In this document: piece by piece, positions 19,601 through 28,400 of the stretch | How positions within the stretch are numbered: the first letter of the stretch is position 1 | Layout: every line of letters begins with the position of its first letter | From: Pantoea nemavictus | GTDB taxonomy: Bacteria; Pseudomonadota; Gammaproteobacteria; Enterobacterales; Enterobacteriaceae | Direction: 5' to 3' | Length of the DNA: 64,000 nt | NCBI RefSeq assembly: GCF_037479095.1 | Contig: NZ_JBBGZW010000002.1 | Span: forward strand, 372,001 to 436,000 | Translations under genes and position numbers: made by a program | Notes under the pieces: generated by a model | Seen by the model: only the letters and a program-made list of their open reading frames with translations | What the model was told of the DNA's origin: nothing | Database searches by the model: none

Positions 19601-19691
19601 CCACGGCCTGAAGCCTGAATGCTTTGCCTTGCGGCAACGTGAGCCGCTGCGAAGCAACGCCATCGTTTAACAACGTAAGATTTAATGTCAT
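13608..19691 (-). CDS. BapA-like Ig-repeat surface protein (second of four)
   Basis: About 2027 residues from the ATG at 19691. An open frame continues upstream to 19823, but the paralogue at 20038-25188 begins at the equivalent Met (MTLNLTLLNDGVASQR) and the upstream DNA is homologous non-coding sequence, so the shorter start is chosen. A BapA-prefix-like domain (about 1-150) ends in a hydrophobic segment (FLKAMAAFAGLLALGGGVLAL). Two divergent Ig-like domains follow, then twelve repeats of 107 residues with the motif GGVTGAI(T/A)NDGTGLTND, then another Ig-like domain, a jelly-roll-like beta domain (about 1790-1920) and the shared C-terminal module (DLFINDG, LTLSDLMPDG, AGVEYQVFQHSN). The architecture is that of a long secreted adhesin. 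No signal peptide is seen; type I export is inferred from the BapA family. The repeat number is likely to vary between strains. Confidence 0.88.
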   Translation of the reverse strand: MTLNLTLLNDGVASQRLTLPQGKAFRLQAVAGNRYVITQGAEKTAAGPEHLLLKRKGKNLEIRQPGEDEPQLIIVDYYDLPGDVMGLDASGALHEYIHAADASIDADAFTDDQSAVMIMSRSSQGPVSAYSPLGDNGFLKAMAAFAGLLALGGGVLALQNQHSGKESPIPAPTIVQGHDERGDESASLQHGAVTGNAQPDISGQGSAPGNLIHIYSNGECLGSGVVAEDGSWKIKPLAMAEGRHQLTAVESTPQGKISAASVHFELHIDLTPPAVSLDNLADNVGSLTGDIPSGGLTNDTQPWLSGRSEPGAKIEITINGAVVGTAITDADGNWRFRTPVLEEGAQRISVTAMDAVGNTSKPTADYRVEVDTQIAKPTISSITDAVEGGVTGAIANDGTGLTNDARPVLSGKVEAGSLITIYDGSTAIHSFVSTTSTWTWQFPTTGQFSDGEHVLRVKAVDKAGNTSVLSDPFTINVDTQVAQPVISSIVDGVAGGVTGAISNDGTGLTNDNRPVLRGTAEAGSLITIYDGSTAIHSFVSTTSDWTWQYPTTARFSDGEHVLRVQAVDKAGNTSVLSDPFTINVDTEIAQPTISSIVDTVAGGVTGAITNDGTGLTNDNRPVLNGTVEPGSTITIYDGNTPIHSFVVTGSTWTWQYPTTGRFIDGEHVLRVQAVDKAGNTSVLSDPFTINVDTQIAQPTISSIVDAVAGGVTGAITNDGTGLTNDNRPVLSGTVEPGSLITIYDGSTAIHSFVSTTSDWTWQYPTTGRFGDGEHVLRVQAIDKAGNTSVLSDPFTINVDTQIAQPTIASVTDAVAGGVTGAIANDGTGLTNDNRPVLSGTVEPGSLITIYDGSTAIHSFVSTTSDWTWQYPTTGRFIDGEHVLRVQAVDKAGNTSLLSDPFIINVDTEIAQPTISSIVDAVAGGVTGAITNDGTGLTNDNRPVLSGTVEPGSLITIYDGSTAIHSFVSTTSDWTWQYPTTGRFSDGEHVLRVQAIDKAGNTSVLSDPFTINVDTQIAQPTISSIVDAVAGGVTGAITNDGTGLTNDNRPVLNGTVEPGSTITIYDGNTPIHSFVVSGSTWTWQYPTTGRFSDGEHVLRVQAVDKAGNTSVLSDPFTINVDTQVAQPTISSIVDAVAGGVTGAIANDGTGLTNDNRPVLSGTVEPGSLITIYDGTTAIHSFVSSTSDWTWQYPTTGRFIDGEHVLRVQAVDKAGNTSVLSDPFTINVDTEIAQPTITSVVDAVAGGVTGAITNDGTGLTNDNRPVLSGTVEPGSLITIYDGSTAIHSFVSTTSDWTWQYPTTARFSDGEHVLRVQAVDKAGNTSVLSDPFTINVDTEIAQPTISSIIDAVAGGVTGAIANDGTGLTNDNRPLLSGTVEPGSLITIYDGSTAIHSFVSTTSDWTWQYPTTGRFSDGEHVLRVQAVDKAGNTSTLSDPFTINVDTEIAQPTISSLVDAVAGGVTGAITNDGTGLTNDNRPVLSGTVEPGSLITIYDGTTPIHSFVSTTSDWTWQYPTTGRFIDGEHVIRVQAVDKAGNTSVLSDPFTINVDTEIAQPTITSVTDTVAGGVTGALPNDGTGLTNDARPVLRGTTEAGSLITIYDGATAIHSFVSTTSDWTWQYPATERFSDSEHVLRVQAVDKAGNISALSDPFTINVDTSEPVAPVITIGSDNVGALTEAIFKGRITDDTTPTFSGTAEPNSVVYLYDNDNFLGSFRADGTGAWNWTLPELMPGLHNLTAYSRDAAGNKSAISEPYDFKLGTVWDFNDGTFNGWTILGHHARPDDTFVRATAGGGYQLEFITRSTTVDYSGDIMSLQINVQAGETYDFNFILSRITSYTLVNQAVLALTVDGVPVSAYYTVADTPQKVEGSWVATTTGTVTLAINNRTASGHGNDFWIDDIAIALHKEAEPSPAVSSLADAPAIASSDAAHQIDMNEQNLSTLSLNLQDVLSGGESDLFINDGKIQFKVTGEAGRELTLSDLMPDGSDSGEWNSVGNVKVAGVEYQVFQHSNQSAELLVQMGIHTTLDNH
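14730..18580. repeat. Twelve-copy 321-bp (107-residue) in-frame repeat array
   Basis: Twelve copies of a 321-bp unit (two units of 318 bp) encode Ig-like domains that each begin near an IAQPTISSI(V/T)D segment and end at SDPFTINVDT. Copies differ at a small set of recurring positions (SSIVDA/TSVTDT, TTSDWTWQ/TGSTWTWQ, GSLITIYDG/GSTITIYDG). Those variants are shuffled between copies, which points to repeated recombination or gene conversion. Confidence 0.93.
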
Positions 19692-19801
19692 GTCTGAATC
19701 CGCCTGAGTGTTGTACAGAACCAGCCCTGTAGGAAGATGGGTGGTGTTATATGGGAATTGTCTCAAATGAACAGTGGAGGTAATACGAGACGCGGCTTGG
19801 A
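18255..19801. repeat. Segmental duplication, copy A (5' part of the second giant gene)
   Basis: Nearly identical to 23752-25298 at a constant offset of 5497 bp. It covers the first Ig repeat, the two divergent Ig-like domains, the prefix domain and about 110 bp upstream of the start codon, where identity falls a little. In the coding part only about three residues differ in roughly 480. Confidence 0.92.
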
Positions 19802-20037
19802 TTTTTAACCGCAGGATTGACATTAGAAGTAATTAAATAACGACATCAGCTCGTTACTGTAAGAATGAATGTCATAAACAGATACCGTTAAACGGTCACT
19901 TGAAGTGCGGTTAATACTCGCAGGGACAACATAAAAATAAGTAGATAAACAATCAAGGCTAGAAATAATCCGGCCTTGATTTTTAATTTAAACTTTATAT
20001 TGCTGCTTACGTTGGGCGCTTAAACTGTAAATAGAAA
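19692..20037. promoter_or_regulatory. Region between the second and third giant genes
   Basis: No gene is supported. Bases 19692-19801 are a diverged copy of the 110 bp upstream of the third giant gene (25189-25298). On the minus strand both copies keep a CATATAAC sequence that could serve as a -10 element, although no good -35 was seen. The rest is AT-rich and holds the hairpin listed separately. Confidence 0.45.
19952..19985. terminator. Putative terminator between the second and third giant genes
   Basis: Eight-base-pair stem ATCAAGGC / GCCTTGAT (19952-19959 and 19973-19980). The T-rich side is TTTTT on the plus strand and TTGTTTA on the minus strand, so it could end the third giant gene's transcript only weakly. 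Confidence 0.45.
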
Positions 20038-23000
20038 TTAATGCCCGTGTAGATTAATAATTACATCCTGCTGGATCAAAAACTCAGCGTCGACTTCAGA
20101 ATGTTGCAGGACCTGATAATTCACACCTGCATGCGTCACATTACCGGCTTGATTCCAGCCATTCATTTCCGCTCCTGCTGGCAGTAAATCTGACAGGTTA
20201 ACAACGTCTCCTGCATCACCGTTGATCATCACCTGTTTGATCCCCTCATCGAGGAATAGGTCATCATTACTTATCACCAGCAGGTCAGACGCTGTGACCG
20301 TCAATTGCGGCTGCCCATCGACCCGCTCTGTGGTTTCCAGCGCGGAAGGTTCAACTGCACTTGCCAGATTGATGGCGGAATCCTCATAAGCTTCACTATG
20401 CAAACCAAAAGCACTAAAGCTTACGGGGCCAGAATCCGCGCTAGTAGCTGCTGACAGATCGTAGTTAGTTTTGCCCATGACGATATTATCAATCCAGACA
20501 CCTGAAGTGTTCAGTTCAAGAGTAACCTTGGAAAACGTCTTACCAAACGGCAGCGTTGCCCTTATTTCCTGAATAAGTCCAGAACCCGGCGTGAGTATTT
20601 GACGATCAACTTCAACACCCATGTTGTCATAAAACACCACGGTAAACCGTTCTGTATTATTAAAATCCCCTGCGGTAAACGAAATATAGTCACTGTCTGC
20701 GTTAGGCAATACCAGTTCAACTTTGGTCGTTCCCCAGAAGGTCAACGCCATGGTAGGAGACGGTGATTCCCAGCCGGCAATACCGCGGAAAAATCCTCCT
20801 GATGCGGCTCTAATTACATTGACGTCGAAACCCGCAAAATTAAAAGTTTGCCCGTTGGTAAAGGATACTGAAGCCTGCCGTTCAAAATTTTCCTGATGTA
20901 AAATTGAACTGTTGCTCTCCAGCGTACGGCCTTCAGATATATTTCCGGCCAGGTCTATCACCTTAACCAGCAGTTCATCAAAGTTACCGCGTGCGGCTGA
21001 AGACCATGGCACGCTCGCGCTTCCAGCGGCCAGATGGGCACTATCCAGCGGAAGTCTGACTTCAGTCCCGTCAATCAACAATATTAACGTATCGCCCACT
21101 TGATATTCGCTGCTATCAAATCCAATCGTCAGCGTTTCGCCATCCCATGAGACATCAGCAACTGCAGGAGGAAGCGTGGTATCAACGGTAATGATGAAGC
21201 TATCAGACGGTGCAGAGACATTCCCCGCGATGTCGGACGCTCTCACGGTCAGCTCGTGAGATCCATCGGCAAACATCGCGCTACCCCTGTATTGCCAGCT
21301 CCATGCGCCAGTCACGGCGTCGGCACGCTCGCTGCCAATCGGCAGTCCATCACGATAAATCGTGACCAGGCTACCAGGATCTGCCGTGCCGCTCAGTACC
21401 GGACGCGCGTCGTTAGTTAGCCCGGTGCCGTCATTGGTTATAGCCCCAGTCACGCCACCCGCCACCGCATCAACGATGCTGGCGATGGTGGGCTGAGCAA
21501 TTTCGGTGTCCACGTTGATGGTGAACGGATCGGATATCGTCGAAGTGTTGCCGGCTTTGTCCACCGCCTGCACGCGTAACACGTGCTCACCGTCGCTGAA
21601 GCGTCCGGTCGTCGGGTACTGCCACGTCCAGTCTGAGGTGGTGGAGACAAAGCTGTGGATTGCCGTCGCGCCGTCGTAGATGGTGATCAGGCTGCCCGCT
21701 TCTGTCGTGCCGCGAAGCACCGGGCGCGCATCGTTGGTCAGCCCGGTGCCATCGTTCGGCAGCGCGCCGGTGACGCCGCCGGCTACCGTGTCGGTCACGC
21801 TGGTGATGGTGGGCTGAGCGATTTGCGTGTCGACGTTGATGGTGAACGGATCCGACAGTGCCGAGGTGTTGCCCGCTTTGTCTATTGCCTGCACGCGCAG
21901 CACGTGCTCGCCGTCGCCGAAGCGCGTGGTGGTTGGATACTGCCATGTCCAGTCAGATGTTGTTGAAACGAAGCTGTGGATCGCCGTCGTGCCGTCGTAG
22001 ATGGTGATCAGGCTGCCCGGCTCGACCGTGCCGCTGAGTACCGGACGGTTGTCATTGGTCAGCCCGGTGCCGTTGTTGGTAATTGCGCCGGTGACGCCGC
22101 CCGCTACCGCATCGACCACGCTGGTGATGGTGGGTTGCGCAATTTCTGTGTCGACGTTGATGGTGAACGAATCCGACAGCACCGAGGTGTTGCCGGCTTT
22201 GTCCACCGCCTGCACGCGTAACACGTGCTCGCCGTCGCTGAAGCGACCGGTCGTCGGGTACTGCCACGTCCAGTCTGAGGTGGTAGAGACAAAGCTGTGG
22301 ATCGCCGTTGTGCCGTCGTAGATGGTGATCAGGCTGCCCGGCTCGACCGTGCCGCTCAGCACCGGGCGGTTGTCGTTGGTCAGGCCGGTGCCGTCGTTGG
22401 CGATCGCGCCGGTGACGCCGCCCGCCACGGCATCAACGATGCTGGAGATCGTTGGCTGTGCAACCTGGGTATCGACGTTGATGGTGAACGGATCCGACAG
22501 CACCGAGGTGTTGCCGGCTTTGTCCACCGCCTGCACCCGCAAGACGTGCTCGCCGTCGCTGAAGCGCCCGGTCGTCGGGTACTGCCACGTCCAGGTCGAT
22601 CCGGTCACAACGAAACTGTGAATCGGCGTATTACCGTCGTAAATAGTGATAGTGCTGCCCGGCTCAACCGTGCCATTGAGTACCGGACGGTTATCGTTGG
22701 TCAGCCCGGTGCCGTCGTTAGTAATCGCGCCGGTGACGCCGCCCGCCACCGCATCAATGATGCTGGAAATAGTAGGCTGCGCGATTTCCGTGTCGACGTT
22801 GATGGTGAACGGATCGGACAGCACCGAGGTGTTGCCGGCTTTGTCCACCGCCTGCACGCGCAAAACGTGCTCGCCGTCGCTGAAGCGTCCGGTGGTCGGG
22901 TACTGCCACGTCCAGTCTGAGGTTGTGGAGACGAAACTGTGGATCGCCGTCGTGCCGTCGTAGATGGTGATCAGGCTGCCCGGCTCAACCGTACCGCTGA

Positions 23001-25188
23001 GTAGCGGGCGGTTATCGTTGGTCAGCCCGGTGCCGTCGTTGGCGATCGCGCCGGTGACGCCGCCCGCCACGCCATCAACGATGCTGGAAATCGTTGGCTG
23101 TGCAACCTGGGTATCGACGTTGATGGTGAACGGGTCCGACAGCACCGAGGTGTTGCCGGCTTTGTCCACCGCCTGCACGCGCAAAACGTGCTCCCCGTCG
23201 CTAAAGCGCCCGGTGGTCGGGTACTGCCACGTCCAGTCTGAGGTGGTGGACACGAAACTGTGGATCGCGGTGCTGCCGTCGTAGATGGTGATCAGGCTAC
23301 CCGGCTCGACCGTACCGCTGAGTAGCGGGCGGTTATCGTTGGTCAGCCCGGTGCCGTCGTTAGTAATCGCGCCGGTGACGCCGCCCGCTACCGCATCAAC
23401 GATGCTGGAAATAGTAGGCTGTGCAATTTCCGTGTCGACGTTGATGGTGAACGGATCCGACAGCACCGAGGTGTTGCCGGCTTTGTCCACCGCCTGCACG
23501 CGTAACACGTGCTCGCCGTCGCTGAAGCGTGCGGTGGTTGGATACTGCCACGTCCAGTCTGAGGTGGTGGACACAAAGCTGTGGATCGCGGTGCTGCCGT
23601 CGTAAATGGTGATCAGGCTGCCCGGCTCAACCGTGCCGCTCAGTACCGGGCGGTTGTCGTTGGTGAGGCCGGTACCGTCGTTAGTAATCGCGCCGGTGAC
23701 GCCGCCCGCCACTGCATCAACGATGCTGGAAATAGTAGGCCGCGCGATTTGCGTGTCGACGTTAATGGTAAACGGATCCGACAGCACCGAGGTGTTGCCC
23801 GCTTTATCCACCGCCTTTACGCGTAAAACGTGTTCGCCGTCGCTGAACTGCCCGGTCGTCGGGAATTGCCACGTCCACGTTGAGGTGGTGGATACAAAAC
23901 TGTGTATTGCCGTGCTGCCGTCGTAGATGGTGATCAGGCTGCCCGCTTCGACCTTGCCGCTCAGTACCGGGCGAGCATCGTTGGTCAGCCCGGTGCCGTC
24001 GTTAGTAATCGCGCCGGTCACGCCGCCTTCAACCGCGTCTGTAATACTGCTGATGGTCGGTTTCGCAATCTGCGTATCCACTTCAACACGGTAATCCGCG
24101 GTCGGCTTGCTGGTGTTGCCCACTGCGTCCATGGCGGTGACGCTGATACGCTGCGCGCCCTCTTCCAGCACCGGCGTGCGGAAACGCCAGTTGCCGTCGG
24201 CGTCGGTTATTGCCGTGCCAACTACCGCGCCGTTAATGGTGATTTCAATTTTTGCACCGGGCTCTGAGCGTCCGCTCAGCCACGGCTGCGTGTCGTTGGT
24301 CAGCCCACCGGAGGGAATATCGCCGGTCAGGCTGCCGACGTTATCCGCCAGATTATCCAGCGATACCGCCGGCGGCGTGAGGTCAATGTGCAGCTCAAAG
24401 TGAACCGACGCCGCACTGATTTTGCCCTGCGGCGTGCTCTCTACCGCCGTCAGCTGATGTCGCCCTTCCGCCATAGCCAGCGGCTTAATTTTCCAGCTGC
24501 CATCTTCCGCCACCACCCCGGAGCCCAGGCATTCACCGTTGCTGTAGATATGAATCAGGTTGCCCGGCGCGCTGCCCTGGCCGCTGATATCCGGCTGCGC
24601 ATTGCCGGTGACCGCGCCATGCTGCAGGCTGGCGGATTCGCCGCCGCGCTCATCATGCCCCTGCACGATGGTCGGTGCCGGAATCGGGCTCTCTTTACCG
24701 CTGTGCTGGTTCTGCAGCGCCAGCACGCCGCCGCCCAGCGCCAGCAGACCGGCAAAGGCCGCCATGGCTTTTAAAAAGCCGTTGTCGCCCAGCGGTGAAT
24801 AGGCGGAGACCGGCCCCTGTGAGCTGCGGCTCATGATCATCACCGCGCTTTGATCGTCGGTGAACGCATCAGCATCAATGCTGGCATCGGCGGCATGAAT
24901 GTACTCGTGCAGCGCGCCGCTGGCATCCAGCCCCATCACATCGCCGGGCAGATCGTAGTAATCCACAATGATCAGCTGCGGTTCATCCTCGCCGGGCTGG
25001 CGGATCTCGAGGTTTTTGCCCTTACGTTTAAGCAACAGATGTTCAGGACCCGCCGCCGTTTTCTCCGCGCCCTGGGTGATCACATAGCGGTTGCCCGCCA
25101 CGGCCTGAAGCCTGAATGCTTTGCCTTGCGGCAGCGTGACCCGCTGCGAAGCAACGCCATCGTTTAACAACGTAAGATTTAATGTCAT
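20038..25188 (-). CDS. BapA-like Ig-repeat surface protein (third of four)
   Basis: A 1716-residue paralogue of the second giant protein. The prefix domain, hydrophobic segment (AAFAGLLALGGGVLAL) and first Ig-like domains are almost identical to it. Eight 107-residue repeats follow, then a divergent ninth ending in a different Ig domain (GSLVTIYRDGLPIGSE), another Ig-like domain, a beta-rich domain unlike that of the neighbour (about 1440-1590) and the shared C-terminal module (DLFLDEG, VNLSDLLPAG, AGVNYQVLQHSE). The N-terminal halves are thus the same while the distal domains differ, as expected if the tip of the adhesin determines the ligand. The distal domain as the ligand-binding part is inferred. 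The start is preceded by GGCGGA. No signal peptide; likely type I export. Confidence 0.88.
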   Translation of the reverse strand: MTLNLTLLNDGVASQRVTLPQGKAFRLQAVAGNRYVITQGAEKTAAGPEHLLLKRKGKNLEIRQPGEDEPQLIIVDYYDLPGDVMGLDASGALHEYIHAADASIDADAFTDDQSAVMIMSRSSQGPVSAYSPLGDNGFLKAMAAFAGLLALGGGVLALQNQHSGKESPIPAPTIVQGHDERGGESASLQHGAVTGNAQPDISGQGSAPGNLIHIYSNGECLGSGVVAEDGSWKIKPLAMAEGRHQLTAVESTPQGKISAASVHFELHIDLTPPAVSLDNLADNVGSLTGDIPSGGLTNDTQPWLSGRSEPGAKIEITINGAVVGTAITDADGNWRFRTPVLEEGAQRISVTAMDAVGNTSKPTADYRVEVDTQIAKPTISSITDAVEGGVTGAITNDGTGLTNDARPVLSGKVEAGSLITIYDGSTAIHSFVSTTSTWTWQFPTTGQFSDGEHVLRVKAVDKAGNTSVLSDPFTINVDTQIARPTISSIVDAVAGGVTGAITNDGTGLTNDNRPVLSGTVEPGSLITIYDGSTAIHSFVSTTSDWTWQYPTTARFSDGEHVLRVQAVDKAGNTSVLSDPFTINVDTEIAQPTISSIVDAVAGGVTGAITNDGTGLTNDNRPLLSGTVEPGSLITIYDGSTAIHSFVSTTSDWTWQYPTTGRFSDGEHVLRVQAVDKAGNTSVLSDPFTINVDTQVAQPTISSIVDGVAGGVTGAIANDGTGLTNDNRPLLSGTVEPGSLITIYDGTTAIHSFVSTTSDWTWQYPTTGRFSDGEHVLRVQAVDKAGNTSVLSDPFTINVDTEIAQPTISSIIDAVAGGVTGAITNDGTGLTNDNRPVLNGTVEPGSTITIYDGNTPIHSFVVTGSTWTWQYPTTGRFSDGEHVLRVQAVDKAGNTSVLSDPFTINVDTQVAQPTISSIVDAVAGGVTGAIANDGTGLTNDNRPVLSGTVEPGSLITIYDGTTAIHSFVSTTSDWTWQYPTTGRFSDGEHVLRVQAVDKAGNTSVLSDSFTINVDTEIAQPTITSVVDAVAGGVTGAITNNGTGLTNDNRPVLSGTVEPGSLITIYDGTTAIHSFVSTTSDWTWQYPTTTRFGDGEHVLRVQAIDKAGNTSALSDPFTINVDTQIAQPTITSVTDTVAGGVTGALPNDGTGLTNDARPVLRGTTEAGSLITIYDGATAIHSFVSTTSDWTWQYPTTGRFSDGEHVLRVQAVDKAGNTSTISDPFTINVDTEIAQPTIASIVDAVAGGVTGAITNDGTGLTNDARPVLSGTADPGSLVTIYRDGLPIGSERADAVTGAWSWQYRGSAMFADGSHELTVRASDIAGNVSAPSDSFIITVDTTLPPAVADVSWDGETLTIGFDSSEYQVGDTLILLIDGTEVRLPLDSAHLAAGSASVPWSSAARGNFDELLVKVIDLAGNISEGRTLESNSSILHQENFERQASVSFTNGQTFNFAGFDVNVIRAASGGFFRGIAGWESPSPTMALTFWGTTKVELVLPNADSDYISFTAGDFNNTERFTVVFYDNMGVEVDRQILTPGSGLIQEIRATLPFGKTFSKVTLELNTSGVWIDNIVMGKTNYDLSAATSADSGPVSFSAFGLHSEAYEDSAINLASAVEPSALETTERVDGQPQLTVTASDLLVISNDDLFLDEGIKQVMINGDAGDVVNLSDLLPAGAEMNGWNQAGNVTHAGVNYQVLQHSEVDAEFLIQQDVIINLHGH
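21185..24077. repeat. Eight-copy 321-bp repeat array plus one divergent copy
   Basis: Same repeat unit as in the neighbouring gene (14730-18580). Copies 1-8 occupy about 21509-24077 and copy 9 (about 21185-21509) keeps only the first half of the unit. The copies mix the same variant blocks as the other array, so the two arrays have probably exchanged sequence. Confidence 0.9.
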
Positions 25189-25298
25189 GTCTCAATCCGC
25201 CAGAGTGTTTACTGAACCAGCCCGGCAGGAAGACGGGTGGGGTTATATGGGAATTGTCTCAAACGAACAGCAGAGGTAATACGAGACGCGGCCTGGAT
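23752..25298. repeat. Segmental duplication, copy B (5' part of the third giant gene)
   Basis: Counterpart of 18255-19801 at +5497 bp. It includes the upstream 110 bp, so the duplication carried probable control sequences as well as coding sequence. Confidence 0.92.
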
Positions 25299-25386
25299 TG
25301 GTGAAATTCAGGTTTTAGTTATTGATTTGTCGTTGTTTTCGCAATGCAGATTGCAATGAAAGGCGTTTGCATAACGCCAACATTTC

Positions 25387-25420
25387 AAAAAAAAAGCCGC
25401 TATCTTAAGCGATAGCGGCT
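25387..25420 (-). terminator. Intrinsic terminator after the fourth giant gene
   Basis: Ten-base-pair stem AGCCGCTATC / GATAGCGGCT (25395-25420) followed on the minus strand by a run of nine T (plus-strand A at 25387-25395). It lies 55 bp past the stop of the fourth giant gene. Confidence 0.93.
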
Positions 25421-25475
25421 TGGTCAAGACCGTGGGCGATAGGGATTTCAAGCGACGCCCACGACGGGTAACTGA

Positions 25476-28400
25476 TTATGCTTGCAGCAGATCCTGCATC
25501 TGTTCAGCTGACAGCGCGTCACTGCTCATCAAGGTGTTAACCCCGTCTAAGCCGGTTTCAACCTGCATATCCGCGTCACTGATGACCAACTCCATCTCTG
25601 GCTGTGCAGCTGAGGTGCTAAACGCCTGGAACAGTTGTGGCGCTTCATCTGCCAGTAATGCGTTGTAGCTAAACGTCTCTGCCATCGACTGCGCTTCCTG
25701 CTCTGCGGCTTGCTCTGCGATGTATTGGCGCAGGCTGTGGGCGTTCACCTTAATCTGCACCGGCTCGCTGCTCAACGAACCTACTTTGACCTGCAGAGTA
25801 TGCTCGGTGCTGATGAAGTAACGGCTGGCGCTCCAGTTACCGTCAGCATCGGCATATTCCGTCAGCGATAAACGTCCATTCACCCACAACTCTACTTTTG
25901 CGTGCGGTGGCGCGAATCCGGTAATGCGCGGCTCGTTATCGGTCAGGCCGTTACTCTGTTGCACCGCATCCACGTTGCCTGCCGAGGAGATAACGGAGGA
26001 AATGGCCAGTTTTGGCGCAGGTGCTGGCTCTGGCGCAGGTTCAGTTACGATTGGGGTCAGATTTTCCTGCTCGTTCGCCTCTTGTGCGGCAATGAATTTA
26101 CGCAGGTTATAGGCTGAAACGGTAATTTTCACCGCTTCGCTGGTAAGAGAACCGACCTTGATTTGCAGGGTATGTTCCGCATCAATAAACCAGCGACTCG
26201 CGCTCCACTTGCCGTTCGCATCGGCACGTTCAGTGAGCGAGAGGCGTCCATTCACCCAGATCTCAACCGTTGAATGCGGCGGTGCGTAGCCAGCGATCAG
26301 CGGCTCTTTATCAGTCAGGCCGTTGCTCTGTTTCAGCGCATCAATGTTGCCTTCCGAGGAGATCACTGACGTGATGGCCAGTTTTGGCAGCGGCTCAGGT
26401 TCTGGCTGCGGTGCCGGTTCGGTTACCAGGGCTTCAACATGGACTCCCCACTGGAAATCCAGTCGTTGACCATTGATGGCGATTTCCAGTTGATGCTGAC
26501 CTGCGGTGAGCGTGGTCTGGGCAACCCATTTACCTTCAGCATCAGCCCTGGCGCTGCCAACAACATTTTTGCCTGAATAGATGAGCACCAGTTCGCCTGC
26601 AGGTGCCGTACCGGTGACAAACAGGTCGTTTGACTGCGTTTTTGCGCCTGAATCGATGATCTGAGACTGCGCCTCATCCTCCCAGACACCGGTGATCCAC
26701 AGTGGAGTGGGTTCCGGGGTGGGTTCCGGGGTGGGTTCCGGAGTTGGCTCTGGCGTTGGCTCTGGCGTTGGCTCTGGCGTTGGCTCTGGCGTTGGTTCCG
26801 GAGTTGGCTCTGGCGTCGGTTCCGGTTTCGGTTCTGGAATAGGTTCTGGAACTGGCTCAGGAATAGGTTCCGGCGTTGGCTCAACCTCTTCAACGGCAAT
26901 AACGTTCAGGTTAAAGCTCTGACTCGCGATACCGTTGGCTTTCACCACAATCTGGTTAGCACCGGTTGCCAAAGCAGATTCAGGTTCAAAACTCCATGCG
27001 CCCAGCGCATCCGCTTTGGTGCTGCCGATAAACTGATTATTGGCGTAGATTTCAACCACCGCGTTACGCGTGCTGGTGCCGAACATTTTAGGCTGTGCAT
27101 CATCAGTGGTGCCGTTATGGCGGATAATGCCGCCTTCACCCACATCATCCAGCATGCTGGTGAGCGTTGGGCTTGGGAAGCGGCTGGCATCGACGTTGAC
27201 CTGATATTCAGCGCTTTGCTGATCGCCGGAAACCACATAGAAGCCATGATTACCACCGCGGCTCACAATCACTCTCTCATCCCAGTGACCGCTGGCCTGG
27301 CTCATGGTGCTACCGATTTCTTTGCCATCAACATAAATACGCACCAGCGTATTCGGTTCGGCAAAGCCCATCAGCAGTACAGATGCCGCATTCACCGCGC
27401 TGCCCTGAATAGCCGCATCGATAAACAGAGTTGGCTCTGGCGTTGGCTCAACTTCTTCAACCGCGATAACGTTCAGGAAGAAACTCTGGCTGGTGACACC
27501 GTTGGCTTTCACTTCGATTTGGTGCGGGCCGGTCACCAGAGGCAAAGTCGGTTCAAAACTCCATACACCCTGCTCATTGGCTTTTGCGCTGCCAATAAAT
27601 AGGTTGTTGGCGTAGATATCAACTATCGCATTACGCGTGCTGGTGCCGGACATTTTTGGCTGTGCGTCGTCGGTGGTGCCGTTGTTGCGGATGATGCCGC
27701 CTTCGCCCACATCATCCAGCATGCTGGTGAGCGTTGGGCGCGGGAATCGGCTGGCATCGACGTTGACCTGATATTCAGCACTTTGCTGATCGCCGGAAAC
27801 CACATAGAAGCCATGATTACCGCCGCTGCTCACAATGACTCTTTCATCCCAGTGACCGCTGGCCTGGCTCATGGTGCTACCGATTTCTTTGCCATCAACA
27901 TAAATACGCACCAGCGTATTCGGTTCAGCAAAGCCCATCAGCAGTACGGATGCAGCCGTGACGGCGCTGCCCTGAATGGCCCCGTCGATAAACAGAGTCG
28001 GCTCTGGCGTAGGCTCAACTTCAACGGGGATGACGTTCAGGAAGAAACTCTGGCTGGTGATACCGTTGGCTTTCACTTCGATTTGGTGCGGACCGGTGGC
28101 CAGAGGCGAAGTTGGTTCAAAACTCCATACGCCCTGCTCATTGGCTTTTGCGCTACCGATGAAAATGTTGTTGGAGTAGATATCAACTATCGCATTACGC
28201 GTGCTGGTGCCGGACATTTTCGGCTGTGCGTCGTCGGTGGTGCCGTTATTGCGGATGATGCCGCCTTCGCCCACATCATCCAGCATGCTGTTGAGGGTTG
28301 GGCGTGGGAACTTGCTGGCATTGACGTTGAAGCTAAAATCGGCGCTGCGCTGATCGCCCGCCACGACATGGAAGTCATAATTCCCGCCGCTGTTAACCTC

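Noticed and set aside
19692..19823. A 44-residue N-terminal extension of the second giant protein
   Set aside because: The paralogue begins at the Met at the equivalent of 19691, and the upstream DNA in both copies is homologous non-coding sequence.
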